Source: JADKAV01 sp037045455 (GTDB taxonomy: Bacteria > Actinomycetota > Actinomycetes > S36-B12 > UBA10799). From it: a stretch of 64,000 bases of DNA. Below are positions 27,523 to 37,360 of the stretch, in pieces. The number at the start of each line of letters is the position of its first letter. The stretch's first letter is position 1. The stretch is from the NCBI GenBank assembly GCA_037045455.1, contig JBAOIN010000009.1, positions 62,001 to 126,000 on the forward strand. Direction: 5' to 3'. The notes under the pieces were generated by a model, which ran no database searches, was not told where the DNA came from, and worked only from the letters and a program-made list of their open reading frames with translations. The translations under genes were made by a program, and so were the position numbers.

Positions 27523-30277
27523 ATGACGACCCCCAAACTCGTGTACGCGTTCTCCGAAGGCAACAAGGACCAGAAGGACCTGCTGGGTGGCAAGGGGGCG
27601 AACCTCGCGGAGATGACAAAGCTGGGCCTGCCCGTCCCGCCCGGCTTCACGATCACGACCGAAGCGTGCCGTGAGTACCTGCGCACCGGCACGGAACCCG
27701 CCGGACCTGCTGAGCCAGATCAGCTCCGCGGTGCGACGAGCTCGAGGAGCAGATGGGCCGCTCGCTGGGTGACGCGTCCGACCCGCTGCTGCTTTCGGTG
27801 CGCACGCGGCGCCAAGTTCTCCATGCCCGGAATGATGGAGACGGTCCTCAACATCGGCCTCAACGACGAGTCGGTCAACGGCCTGGCCGAGGTCGTCCGG
27901 CAACGACGCGGTTCGCGTGGGACTCCTACCGCCGGCTGATCCAGATGTTCGGCAAGACCGTGCTGGACATCGACGGCGAGCCTGTTCGCAGACGCGCTGG
28001 ACGATGCCAAGGTGACGCAGCGGCGTGACAGTCCGACGTCGAGATCTCGACGCTGAGCGACCTTCAGAGCGCTCGTCGAGCAGCTACAAGGAGATCGTAC
28101 GCGACGCAGCACCGGCTACGAGTTCCCGCAGGCACCCAAGACGCAGCTGATGGGTGCGGTGCGAAGCCGTGTTCCGACTCCTGGAACACCGACCGCGTGC
28201 CGCAGTTGTACCGCCGCCAGGAGCGCATCCCCAGCGACCTCGGCACGGCCGTCAACGTGCAGGCGATGGTCTTCGGCAACTCCGGGGAGCACTCCGGCAC
28301 CGGTGTCGCGTTCACCCGCGACCCGGCCACCGGCGACCCGCGGCGACTACGGCGACTACCTGGCAGAGCGCGCAGGGCGAGGACGTCGTGTCAGGCATCC
28401 GCAACACGCTCTCGCTAGCCGACCTCGAGCAGACTCGAGCCAGGCCCGCACGCCGAGCTGATCGGCATCATGGACACCCTCGAGAAGCACTACAAGGACC
28501 TGTGCGACATCGAGTTCACCATCGAGCGCGGGAAGCTGTGGATGCTGCAGACCCGCGTCGGCAAGCGCACTGCTGCTGCCGCGTTCCGGATCGCGGTGCA
28601 GTTGGTCGACGAGGGCCTCATCGACATGGACGAGGCCGTGCGCCGGGTGTCCGGCGCCGCAGCTGGGCCAGCTGATGTTCCCGCAGTTCGACCGCGCGTC
28701 GGCTCCCCCGGCGGCGACCAAGGGCACTGGCTGCCTCCCCGGGTGCTGCCGTCGGCACAGGTGGTGTTCGACTCGACCAGCGCGGTCGCGCGCGGCCGAC
28801 GCCGGCGAGGAGGTGATCCTGGTCCGCAACGAGACCAACCCCGACGACCTGCGCGGGCATGGTCGCGGCCACCGGCATCCTGACCAGCCGCGGCGGCAAG
28901 ACCTCGCACGCCGCAGTTGTGGCACGCGGCATGGGCAAGACCGCCGTCTGCGGAGCGGAGCACATTGGAGATCGACGGCCAGGCCCGCACGCTGCGGCTG
29001 CCGGACGGCACGATCCTGCACGAGGGTGACGTCATCTCCATCGACGGCTCCACTGGTGAGGTGTTCAACGGTGCGGTCGATGTGCGGCCGTCGCCGGTCG
29101 TGCGAGTACTTCGACGCCGGCATCGACGCCGCTCTGGACAACGCCGACGGCCATTCCGCCGAACTCGTGCACGCCGGTGGACCGGATCATGCGCCACGCG
29201 GACGACACCCGCCGGTTGCTCGTGCGAGCCAACGCCGACACGCCTGAGGACGCCGCGCGCGGCCGCCGCATGGGCAGCCGAGGGCATCGGCTTGTGCCGC
29301 ACGGAGCACATGTTCCTGGGCGAGCGCAAGCAGTACGTACGAGAAGATGATCCTCGCCGAGAGTGACGAGGAGCGCGACGACGCGCTCGCCGCATTGCTG
29401 CCGCTGCAGCGCAAGGACTTCATCCGCATCCTGGAGGCGATGGACGGGTTGCCGGTGACGATCCGGCTGCTCGACCCGCCGCTGCACGAGTTCCTGCCCG
29501 ACCTCACCGAGCTGTCGCGTGCGGGTGGCCGTGGCCGAGGAGCAGGGCAAGCCCAACGACGTCCGATCTGCGGCTGCTGCGGGCCGTGCGACCGGTTGCA
29601 CGAGGCGAACCCGATGCTGGGTCTGCGCGGCGTCCGGCTCGGCCTGGTGGTGCCGAAGGCCTCTTCGCACTGCAGGTGCGGGCGATCGCCGAAGCCGCGT
29701 GCTTCCGGCAGCGGATGGGCGGCGACCCGTACGCAGAGATCATGATTCCGCTCGTGGGCTCGGTCGCAGGAACTCGAGCTCATCATCGACGAGGCGCAGG
29801 CGGTGCTCGAGGATGTGGCCGAGTAAGCACGGCTGCACCCTGAAGTTCCCGATCGGCACGATGATCGAGTTGCCTCGCGCGGCCCTGACCGCCGGCGAGA
29901 TCGCGCAGTCGGCCCAGTTCTTCTCCTTCGGCACCAACGACCTGACCCAGACGACCTGGGGCTTCAGCCGCGACGACGTGGAGGGCGGTTTCTTCTCGCT
30001 GTATCTGGAGAAGGGCGTGTTCGGCGTCTCGCCGTTCGAGAGCCTGGACGTCGACGGAGTGGGCCGGCTGGTCCGCATCGCCAGCGAGGAGGGGCGCAAG
30101 GTGCGGCCGAATCTTCACCTCGGCGTCTGCGGCGAGCATGGCGGGGACCCGCAGTCGGTGCACTTCTTCGAAGAGGTCGGCCTGGACTACGTGTCCTGCT
30201 CGCCGTTCCGGGTGCCGGTTGCGCGTCTTGAGGCGGCGCGGGCGTCACTGGGGGTTTCGGCCTCCGATGTGCGATAG
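27523..30277 (+). CDS. ppdK: pyruvate, phosphate dikinase, with about thirty single-base insertions
   Basis: Span matches a full PPDK (about 880-900 residues), which interconverts pyruvate and PEP with ATP and Pi. Pieces in order across three frames: FSEGNKDQKDLLGGKGANLA, FSMPGMMETVLNIGLND, YRRQERIPSDLGTAVNVQAM, CDIEFTIERGKLWMLQTRVG, the phospho-His swivel SRGGKTSHAAVVARGMGK, EGIGLCRTEHMFLGE, LLPLQRKDFI and GTNDLTQTTWGFSRDDVE. From 27700 to about 29826 an extra base appears on average every 70 nt, yet the protein in each frame stays conserved; 29830-30277 is clean. Leaderless-type start: CAGAAT ends 7 nt before the ATG. As given it cannot be translated. Confidence 0.85.
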
Positions 30278-30293
30278 CCGCTCGGGCCGCCAT

Positions 30294-30366
30294 CGGTTAG
30301 ACCTTGGAACATCCGTTAGTCGAAATGTCCGTTTTGCCCTCTAACGGATGGGTGAAGGTCTAACCG
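30294..30366. repeat. nested hairpin between convergent genes, diverged copy 4 of family C
   Basis: CGGTTAGACCTT (30294-30305) pairs with AAGGTCTAACCG (30355-30366) and CATCCGTTAG (30310-30319) with CTAACGGATG (30341-30350), all perfect. CATCCGTTAG is shared with family C copies at 18329 and 39783, while the outer arm differs in both strands together. Likely also the shared terminator of ppdK and ggt. Confidence 0.65.
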
Positions 30367-30428
30367 CTGTGCCGGAAGGCCGGTCGAGCCGGTTGATAGA
30401 CACCGTCCCTACGGCGCAGGGCCGCATG

Positions 30429-31772
30429 TCACGCCCGGCCCGTGTGCCCCCCACGCCGGGCATCAGCGGCAGCCTCGCCCGCGGTGGTGACCGCGTGCAC
30501 TCCGCCGAAGTAGAAGTCCCGTGCGTGCCATTGGGACAACGGCAACGGGAGTTGCTCCACCTGCTCGCGCGGGAACCCGGGTTCGACCTGCACCACACCC
30601 TCGTTGTCCAGGTGCACCCGAGGTGAGTCGATCGCCTGCTGCAGGCCGGTGTCCCGAATGAGCGCGGAAATCACCCGCACGAGCGCGCTGCGGATGCGCT
30701 CACTACCACCGCTGCCCAGTGCCGTCACGACCCCGCCGCGCTCCACCAGACTCGGCGCCATCATCGAGCGGATGCGCTCGCCCGGCACGACCGTGTGGCC
30801 GTCGGGATGCAGATCGCTTTCGCCCATCATGTTGTTCAATTGCACGCCCGTGCCGGGCAGCATCACCCCGGAGTTGGACCCGTTCGACACGGTCATCGCC
30901 ACCACTTGCCGGCCGTCGGTGACGCTGATGTGGGTGGTACCGCGCACGGACACCGGCGGGGTGGCCTTGTTGTGTTCGGTGGCATCGCGCAATGCAGCGA
31001 GCAGATCAGCAGCGGTGGGGTGGTCGACGTGCGCCAGCTCCGCGAGCGCATACGCGATGATCGAGCCGCCCAGCGATGGTGGCGGGTTCGTCACCACCGT
31101 CGCGCCAGGCAGCGCCACCCGCAGCGGCTCGCGCTCGAAGACCCGATAGGCCGCCAGGTCCTCGGCTACCAGGGGACCGACCGCCGGCAGCTGTCCCGGC
31201 GCATCCCGCATACCTTCCAGAAACGCCACGTAGTCCTCGTTGACCAACAGGTCACCCTCGCGCAACTGCCGCCCGCCCGGCGCAAATACCGCAGCGGACT
31301 CCGGCGTCAGCCGCAGCACCGCGTCGACCAGGCCCAGCAACTCCTCCTGTTTGGCGGTCAGCACGCAGCCATCCCGAATGCCTGCCAGGGCCGCGTCCAC
31401 GATCCGGGACCAGGGCAGCCGGCCGAAGGTGGTGTGCGCGTGGACCAGACCGGCCAGCACACCGGGCACGGCCACACTGCCGGCGCCGACCTCGAAGTCC
31501 TGGCGGGCGCCGGGGAACTCGACGGTGACCACGGTCATCTGCTCGCCGCGCCGGGAAGGGACGGCAGCGAAGAAGTCCAGGAGTCTCGTTTCACCATCGG
31601 GTTGGCGCACCATCATGAAACCGCCACCACCGAGGCTGCCGAGTCCCGGTTCGGTGACTGGCATAGCCAAACCGGCCGCTACTGCGGCATCGACCGCATT
31701 GCCGCCCTGCGTGAGGATCTGTAGCGCGACGTCGACAGTGCCGCGTGAACCCGCTGCGACTGCCGATTGCAT
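30429..31772 (-). CDS. ggt: gamma-glutamyltransferase family protein (short form)
   Basis: About 447 residues, an Ntn-hydrolase that cleaves itself before the nucleophile Thr in RGTTHISVTDG (about residue 279) and transfers or hydrolyses gamma-glutamyl groups. GGNAVDAAVAAGLAMPVTEPG at the start and GTGVQLNNMMGES later are family signatures. It is about 100 residues shorter than classical GGT and shows no clear signal peptide, so a cytosolic paralogue with another substrate is possible. ATG 31772 reads MQSAVAAGSRG; a GTG nine bases upstream is the alternative. Divergent from the membrane protein at 31800. Confidence 0.82.
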   Translation of the reverse strand: MQSAVAAGSRGTVDVALQILTQGGNAVDAAVAAGLAMPVTEPGLGSLGGGGFMMVRQPDGETRLLDFFAAVPSRRGEQMTVVTVEFPGARQDFEVGAGSVAVPGVLAGLVHAHTTFGRLPWSRIVDAALAGIRDGCVLTAKQEELLGLVDAVLRLTPESAAVFAPGGRQLREGDLLVNEDYVAFLEGMRDAPGQLPAVGPLVAEDLAAYRVFEREPLRVALPGATVVTNPPPSLGGSIIAYALAELAHVDHPTAADLLAALRDATEHNKATPPVSVRGTTHISVTDGRQVVAMTVSNGSNSGVMLPGTGVQLNNMMGESDLHPDGHTVVPGERIRSMMAPSLVERGGVVTALGSGGSERIRSALVRVISALIRDTGLQQAIDSPRVHLDNEGVVQVEPGFPREQVEQLPLPLSQWHARDFYFGGVHAVTTAGEAAADARRGGHTGRA

Positions 31773-31799
31773 GGCCTTCACTTTGCCAGACTGGGACGC

Positions 31800-32480
31800 G
31801 TGCTCAGTCTCGTGGTCTCCTTGGCACTGCTCGGCTTAGCCGCCGTGGACCCGGTGGGGATCGCCGTAATGCCGATGCTGCTGACCCAGCGCAACGGCAT
31901 CCGGCGCTCGGTGTGGTTCCTGCTCGGGTCGGCGCTCGGCATCACTGCACTCGGCGTGCTGTTCGCGGTAGGAGCTGGTCGGGTGATGCTGCATCTCACC
32001 GACGACTACCCGTGGCTAGAACCCGGCATCGAAATCGTGTGCGGCGTGCTGTTCGCAGCATTCGGCCTGTACCTGTGGCGCCGGGGCGGGGAGGTCGAGG
32101 TGTCGGGCCGATTGCGCAGGCGACTGGACCTGCCCGGCGTGACTCTGTTCGGCTTCGGAGCGGCACTGGTGGTCGTGCAGAGCCTGCTGGACGTGGTGTT
32201 CATCGTCGCCATGGTGAACATCGGGGCCAAGAACCTGCCGGCCGTGGAGGTTGTCATCGCAGTGCTGGTCTACGCCGCGGCCGCATTGGTCCTGCAAATC
32301 GCTGTCGTCGCCGCTTACGCAATGGTCGCGCCGGAACGCCGGCAGCTGCTCGCCGACGCGGTGACCGGATGGCTGGATCGCAACGGCGCCCGCACGGCGG
32401 TGATCGCCGCGATCGGAGTCGGGGCGTTGCTGGTCGCCAGCGGGATTAGCGCGCTCAACGGTGGACCGTCGCTGGGGTAG
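31800..32480 (+). CDS. six-helix membrane protein, GAP/LysE-like exporter family
   Basis: About 226 residues, six hydrophobic helices, starting VLSLVVSLALLGLAAVDPVG. DPVG in the first helix, GRVMLHLTDDY and a long polar loop with WRRGGEVEVSGRLRRRL are features of the GAP (Sap) branch of LysE-like transporters, some of which address lipids to the surface in mycobacteria. Substrate unknown. A related gene lies at 42200. GTG start: CAGACT ends 7 nt upstream. Confidence 0.65.
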   Translation: MLSLVVSLALLGLAAVDPVGIAVMPMLLTQRNGIRRSVWFLLGSALGITALGVLFAVGAGRVMLHLTDDYPWLEPGIEIVCGVLFAAFGLYLWRRGGEVEVSGRLRRRLDLPGVTLFGFGAALVVVQSLLDVVFIVAMVNIGAKNLPAVEVVIAVLVYAAAALVLQIAVVAAYAMVAPERRQLLADAVTGWLDRNGARTAVIAAIGVGALLVASGISALNGGPSLG

Positions 32481-32534
32481 TCGTCGGCCGACTTGCGTGG
32501 AAGAGACCGCGCTCGGCCGCTCGCCGAGACGCAA

Positions 32535-33731
32535 TTAGTAAAGCACTCGCAGGCGCACTGTCTGCGGCAGCGCCCGCAGCTCGTCCACCACGTCGTCGGC
32601 GTAATCCACGCCGATGTCGGTGAGCGCATAACCGACCTCACCGCGGGTGCCCAGCAACTGGCCTTCAACGTTGACCCCGTGCTCGGCCAGCACACTGTTG
32701 ATGGCGGCCAGCACACCGGGCACGTTGTGGTGCAGATGGGCCAACCGGTGGGTGCCGGGGTGCTCCGGCAGGCTCAGCGACGGCAGGTTGACGCTCAGTA
32801 CGGTGTTGCCATCGGCGACGAAGTCCACGAGTTTTCCGGCGACAAACCGCCCGATGTCCTGCTGGGCCTCCTGCGTGGAACCGCCGATGTGCGGGGTGAG
32901 GATGACATTGGGAACATCCCGCAACTCGTTGCGGAACTCCTCCCCGCGGCCACTGGGCTCGACCGGGAAGACGTCGACCGCGGCTCCGGCCAGATGCCCG
33001 CTCAGCAGCCGGTCCCGCAGCGCCGCCGTGTCGATGACGAAACCACGCGAGAGGTTCAGGAAAACCGCCCCGGACTTCATGGCCGCGAACTGTTTGGCAC
33101 CGAACAATCCGGCATTGCCCGGCCGGCCGTCCACGTGCAGCGTCACGATGTCAGCCACAGCGAGCAGCTCGTCCAGCGTGGCGCACCGGCGGGCGTTACC
33201 CAGGGCCAGCTTGTCGACGGTGTCGTAGAAGTAAACGGTCATGCCAAGGGCTTCGGCGAGCACCGAGAGCTGCGCCCCGATGTTGCCGTAGCCGACGATT
33301 CCCAGATTGCGGCCCCGCAGTTCATGCGCCCCGGCCGCCGACTTGTCCCACACTCCGTCGTGCATCAGCCGGTTCTTCTCGGTCAGGCCACGGGTGAGGG
33401 CGATGATCTCGCCGAGCGCGAGTTCCACGACGCTGCGGGTGTTGGAGTAGGGCGCATTGAACACCGCGATCCCGCGCTCGGCGGCGGCCTGCAGCGCGAC
33501 CTGATCGGTGCCTATGCAGAAGGCGCCGACGGCGAGCAGCGTGTCGGCCTGCTCGAGGTGTTCAGCGCTGACGTGCGTCTTGGAGCGAACTCCGAGCAGA
33601 TGCACCCCCGATAGCGCTTCCTGCAGTTCGGCACCGGACAGGGCCCGGTCCAGCGCCTCGACCTGATAGCCGGCTTTGGTCAGGGCCGCAGCCCCATCGG
33701 GGTGGATGTTCTCCAGCAGTAAAGCGCGCAC
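32535..33731 (-). CDS. serA: D-3-phosphoglycerate dehydrogenase
   Basis: 398 residues. 2-hydroxyacid dehydrogenase with N-terminal catalytic halves (VGAFCIGTDQVALQAAA), a Rossmann core LGIVGYGNIGAQL (about 150), NLSRGFVID, the catalytic HIGGSTQEAQ, and a C-terminal ACT domain (NVPGVLAAINSVLAEHGVN) for serine feedback. Length and ACT domain match the E. coli-type SerA, first step of serine synthesis. GTG start with TACCCT (33739-33744) 7 nt upstream (leaderless). Confidence 0.92.
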   Translation of the reverse strand: MRALLLENIHPDGAAALTKAGYQVEALDRALSGAELQEALSGVHLLGVRSKTHVSAEHLEQADTLLAVGAFCIGTDQVALQAAAERGIAVFNAPYSNTRSVVELALGEIIALTRGLTEKNRLMHDGVWDKSAAGAHELRGRNLGIVGYGNIGAQLSVLAEALGMTVYFYDTVDKLALGNARRCATLDELLAVADIVTLHVDGRPGNAGLFGAKQFAAMKSGAVFLNLSRGFVIDTAALRDRLLSGHLAGAAVDVFPVEPSGRGEEFRNELRDVPNVILTPHIGGSTQEAQQDIGRFVAGKLVDFVADGNTVLSVNLPSLSLPEHPGTHRLAHLHHNVPGVLAAINSVLAEHGVNVEGQLLGTRGEVGYALTDIGVDYADDVVDELRALPQTVRLRVLY

Positions 33732-33755
33732 GCGTTCCAGGGTAGGAACCCCGGG

Positions 33756-34253
33756 TCAGTGCGCGACCAGCCACTCCTGGTTGAACGCGTATTCCTTGTC
33801 CAGACTGGCCAGCGTTTCCTTGACGACGACGCTCTCGAGCTTCCCTCCGACGAGCGGCACGCTGGCCTTCACGTCCATGTCCACGTGCCAGCCGGCATTC
33901 GCCTCTCCGGCGGGTTTCACCTCGAGGCGGCCGGTGATGTGCATCGGCTTTCCGGGGAACTCAATCTTGAGGTCACAGACATAGCCGTCACCGGAGGGCG
34001 TCCACTTCTCGTTCTGCACGATCCGGTTGGTGTCGCCCAGCACCTTCTTGGCGAAGTCGGGCAAGTCCGCCGGGACGATGCGGTTCACCTGCAGCGTGAT
34101 GGAGTCCCCGGTGGCCTCGAAGGTCTTGACCTCGGTGGAGATGTCGCCGAGCGCCTGGTACTTCCCATCGACGTACTCGCGGCTGCTCAGCATTTCCCAA
34201 ATGGCGTCCGCACTGGCGTCGTAATCGTCCACGCGCGAGATCTTCTTCGACAT
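33756..34253 (-). CDS. DUF2505 family protein
   Basis: 165 residues: MSKKISRVDDYDASADAIWE, then LQVNRIVPADLPDFAKKVLG and ITGRLEVKPAGEANAGWHVD. This is the actinobacterial DUF2505 family, probably a START-like fold; function unknown. ATG 34253 chosen because AGGAG lies 5 nt upstream. A family R hairpin repeat stands about 90 bp upstream. Confidence 0.85.
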   Translation of the reverse strand: MSKKISRVDDYDASADAIWEMLSSREYVDGKYQALGDISTEVKTFEATGDSITLQVNRIVPADLPDFAKKVLGDTNRIVQNEKWTPSGDGYVCDLKIEFPGKPMHITGRLEVKPAGEANAGWHVDMDVKASVPLVGGKLESVVVKETLASLDKEYAFNQEWLVAH

Positions 34254-34338
34254 GCCCACTCCTTAACGGTTGTGTTGCGAACCTATTGCGACCGGACCGC
34301 TTTCGCTTGCCGAATGCCCGCGTTGTGTCGCGAAGTTG

Positions 34339-34399
34339 CCGCGCTGTCGCGAAGGCGTCGCGACACGCCGAGCGGAGTGGCAACAACACGACAGCGCGG
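34339..34399. repeat. covarying hairpin repeat with fixed core, copy 2 (family R)
   Basis: Perfect 11-bp outer arms CCGCGCTGTCG (34339-34349) and CGACAGCGCGG (34389-34399) enclose CGAAGGCGTCGCGACACG then CCGAG, nearly identical to the core at 13419-13439, although the arms differ from copy 1 on both strands. Confidence 0.65.
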
Positions 34400-34426
34400 C
34401 CGTCCGGCACCGCTAGTATCGAACGC

Positions 34427-36439
34427 GTGTATGAACTGCTGGCAGGGCTGAACGACGAGCAGCGGGCAGTCGCGAGCTTCGATGGCGCGGCACTGCGGGT
34501 GCTGGCCGGAGCGGGTACGGGTAAGACCACCGCACTGTCGGCCCGCGTGGCCCGACTGGTGGCCGACGGAACCCCTGCCGAGCGGGTCCTGCTGCTGACG
34601 TTCACCCGGCGGGCCGCCCGGCAGATGCTCGACCGCAGTCAGGCGCGGCTGAGCAGGGCGGGCATCCGCAGCGGCCGGGTATCAGGCGGAACGTTCCACT
34701 CGACGGCCCATCGCACCCTGCGCCAGCACGCCGCGCGGCTAGGTCTGCCCGAAGGGTTCAGCGTGCTGGACCCGGCCGACGCCGCCGACGTCATGGATGT
34801 CGTGCGTGACGAAACGGTCAAGGACCTGCCCAAAAGCCGCCGTTTCCCACGCAAGTCCACGCTGCTCGACCTGTACTCCCGCGCAGTGGACACTGGCACT
34901 CCGATCGCGGAAGTGGTCGTGGCCATGGCTCCATGGGCCAGCGATCAGGCCGAGCCGATCGGGGCGGTCTGCAAGGCCTACATCGCGCGCAAGCGACGGC
35001 TGGGCTTGCTCGACTTCGACGATCTGCTGCTTCACTGGCGCCAGGCCTTACGCGACGATCTGGTCGGTGCCTCGCTGGCCAGGATGTACGACCACGTGCT
35101 GGTGGACGAGTACCAGGACGTCAATGTCCTGCAGGTGGAGATCCTGCAGTCACTGCGCCGTACCGATCCCCGGCTCACGGTGGTCGGCGATGACGCACAG
35201 GCCATCTACTCCTTCCGCGCCTCCGACCCTCGGCACATCCTTGACTTCGACCAAGACTTCCCGGGTGCCACGACTCTGCACCTGAGTACGAACTACCGCT
35301 CGACGCAGGCGCTGCTGGACACGGCCAACGCCTTGGCCGATGACGCGCCCGCGGGCTTCTCCACGCGGCTGCGGGCTGCCGATCCGCAGCCGGCAACCTC
35401 CCCGCGGTTGATCCGCTGCGCCGACGAGGAGCATCAGAGCACGCTGGTCTGCGATCAGGTGCTGGCCCTGCGCGAAGAGGGCATCGCCTTGCAGGAACAA
35501 GCCGTGCTCGTGCGGGCAGCCCACCACAGCGACCACCTCGAGATCGAACTTGGCCGGCGCGGCATCCCATTCCACAAGTACGGCGGACTGCGGTACCTGG
35601 AGGCAGCCCACGTGAAGGACCTGCTGGCCGCGTTCCGGATCGCCGACAATCCGCGGGACGAGGTCGCCTGGTTCCGCGTGCTGCAACTGCTGCCCGGGGT
35701 GGGTCCGGCCAAGGCGAAACGGGCGGTGACCGCACTGGGTCTGCTCGACGAAGGCGAGGACGCGGAGGTCATGCTGCGCTGGCCGCTGGCACTCGACGTA
35801 CTCCCCACAATCGCGCATGACCGTGCGGAGGCCCTGGCCCGGGCGCTCGGCACCCGGGAGGCCGAACCGCTGCGTGCGGCCATGGCTCCACTGATCGCAG
35901 CTACCTACGACGACAGCGACCAGCGGCTCGCCGACCTCGACGTGCTCGTCGCCGCTGCAGCGAGCCTGCCCCGGCTGTCCGACGTCGCCGCGGAGCATGC
36001 CTTGGAACCCCCGCGGTCGACCGGCGATCTGGCAGGTGTCCCTGCGATCGACGAGGACTGGCTAGTCATCAGCACCATGCATTCGGCCAAGGGTCTGGAA
36101 TGGGACGTCGTGCACGTCCTGCATGCCGCCGATGGGAACATCCCCTCGGACATGGCGCTGTCCGACCGCAACGGCCTTGAAGAGGAACGGCGACTGTTCT
36201 ACGTTGCGATGACCCGCGCGCGCCAGCAGGCCGACGTCTACGTCCCGGTGCGCTACCACCACCGGCCGTCCGGGGACCGGCACTCGTGGGCACAGCCTTC
36301 CCGCTTCCTCACCCCCACAGTGCGGGCGACGATGGACGAACTCACGGTCGTCCGGCCCGAGACCGGCGATGCCGCAGACATCGCCACAGTCGACACCACG
36401 GCCGGCGTGGACGCGCATCTGGACGGTCTGTTCGGATGA
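34427..36439 (+). CDS. UvrD/Rep-type ATP-dependent DNA helicase
   Basis: 670 residues, superfamily-1A 3'-5' helicase: Walker A VLAGAGTGKTTALSAR (28-34), motif II VLVDEYQDVN (about 227), motif III VGDDAQAIYSFRASD, motif IV NYRSTQALL, motif V STMHSAKGLEWDVVHVL and VI EERRLFYVAMTRAR. It lacks an HRDC domain, and its C-terminus is short. Likely DNA repair or replication restart. GTG start follows TAGTAT (34414-34419) by 7 nt. The next gene overlaps by 4 bp. Confidence 0.88.
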   Translation: MYELLAGLNDEQRAVASFDGAALRVLAGAGTGKTTALSARVARLVADGTPAERVLLLTFTRRAARQMLDRSQARLSRAGIRSGRVSGGTFHSTAHRTLRQHAARLGLPEGFSVLDPADAADVMDVVRDETVKDLPKSRRFPRKSTLLDLYSRAVDTGTPIAEVVVAMAPWASDQAEPIGAVCKAYIARKRRLGLLDFDDLLLHWRQALRDDLVGASLARMYDHVLVDEYQDVNVLQVEILQSLRRTDPRLTVVGDDAQAIYSFRASDPRHILDFDQDFPGATTLHLSTNYRSTQALLDTANALADDAPAGFSTRLRAADPQPATSPRLIRCADEEHQSTLVCDQVLALREEGIALQEQAVLVRAAHHSDHLEIELGRRGIPFHKYGGLRYLEAAHVKDLLAAFRIADNPRDEVAWFRVLQLLPGVGPAKAKRAVTALGLLDEGEDAEVMLRWPLALDVLPTIAHDRAEALARALGTREAEPLRAAMAPLIAATYDDSDQRLADLDVLVAAAASLPRLSDVAAEHALEPPRSTGDLAGVPAIDEDWLVISTMHSAKGLEWDVVHVLHAADGNIPSDMALSDRNGLEEERRLFYVAMTRARQQADVYVPVRYHHRPSGDRHSWAQPSRFLTPTVRATMDELTVVRPETGDAADIATVDTTAGVDAHLDGLFG

Positions 36440-36942
36440 AGGCCGACCTGCGGCGCACGATCCGGGCGGCCCGTTCCGGGCGCGTGGCAACCCCCGACTT
36501 CGCCCAGCGGGTGCTCGCCCGGATTCCGGCAGGCAGTCGGGTCTGCTGCTACGTGGCGCTGCCCGCAGAGCCGCCGACGACTGCGCTCATCGAGGCATTG
36601 CTCGAACGCGGCGACGAGGTCTACCTGCCCGTCGCCGGCGCCGCGCTGGAATGGGTCCTGGCGGCGGACAGCGCGCCGTGGCGGGCATGGGGTCTGCCGG
36701 GGGTTGGTCCCTGCGAAGCGCCGCGGGTGCAGCCCGACCCAGACGTCATCGTGGTCCCGGCGCTGGCGGTCGACCCGGCGGGACGGCGGCTCGGGCAGGG
36801 CGGCGGCTACTACGACCGCTTCGTCCCGCAGCACCCGCACGCCCGCACCATCGCGCTGTTGTGGTCGGGTGAGGTGCTGCCCGACGTGGCCGCGGAACCA
36901 CATGACATCACCGTCGACGAGTGGGTGCTGGCCGATGGCTGA
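36436..36942 (+). CDS. 5-formyltetrahydrofolate cyclo-ligase
   Basis: 168 residues. The signature RLGQGGGYYDRFV binds the folate/ATP; an N-terminal MKADLRRTIRAARS and the ending HDITVDEWVLAD fit the family. It recycles 5-formyl-THF to methenyl-THF at the cost of ATP. Overlaps the helicase stop (ATGA) and the release factor-like gene downstream (8 bp). Confidence 0.85.
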   Translation: MKADLRRTIRAARSGRVATPDFAQRVLARIPAGSRVCCYVALPAEPPTTALIEALLERGDEVYLPVAGAALEWVLAADSAPWRAWGLPGVGPCEAPRVQPDPDVIVVPALAVDPAGRRLGQGGGYYDRFVPQHPHARTIALLWSGEVLPDVAAEPHDITVDEWVLADG

Positions 36943-37345
36943 CCCCACGTCCGACCTTGAGGTCACGGACACGTTCACGATCCCGGCGCGGGAGTTGCAT
37001 TGGCACTTCAGCCGCTCCGGTGGGCCGGGCGGGCAGTCGGTGAACACCAGCGACTCCCGGGTCGAGTTGCGCTGGGATCCCCGCACGTCGTCGGTCGTCA
37101 CGGGCGTGGCGAAGGCACGGCTGCGGCAGGAGTTCGTGGTGGTCGCCGCCGAGCACCGCTCGCAGTTGCAGAACCGGCAGGCCGCCCGGCACCGGCTGGC
37201 CCGCAAAGTGGCTTCCGCTCTGGCCGGCCCGCCCAAGCGCCGGCGCCGGACCAAGCCGACCGGCGCTTCGGTCACCCGCCGGTTGGACGCCAAGCGCAAG
37301 CGGTCATCGCTGAAGGCGTCCCGGCGGCGACCCGCTGCGGACTGA
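36935..37345 (+). CDS. arfB: ArfB (YaeJ)-type peptidyl-tRNA hydrolase for stalled ribosomes
   Basis: 136 residues. The catalytic GGQ is in FSRSGGPGGQSVNTSDSR, and a long basic tail (KRRRRTKPTGASVTRRLDAK) fits the ArfB feature that enters the empty mRNA channel. No codon-recognition domain, so it releases peptides from stalled ribosomes. Third gene of the helicase operon. Confidence 0.9.
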   Translation: MADPTSDLEVTDTFTIPARELHWHFSRSGGPGGQSVNTSDSRVELRWDPRTSSVVTGVAKARLRQEFVVVAAEHRSQLQNRQAARHRLARKVASALAGPPKRRRRTKPTGASVTRRLDAKRKRSSLKASRRRPAAD

Positions 37346-37360
37346 CCCTAGGCTGGGCCC

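Noticed and set aside
27753..29843. Cluster of small open frames in three phases suggesting many short genes
   Set aside because: Each carries a consecutive piece of pyruvate phosphate dikinase; they are one gene broken by added bases.
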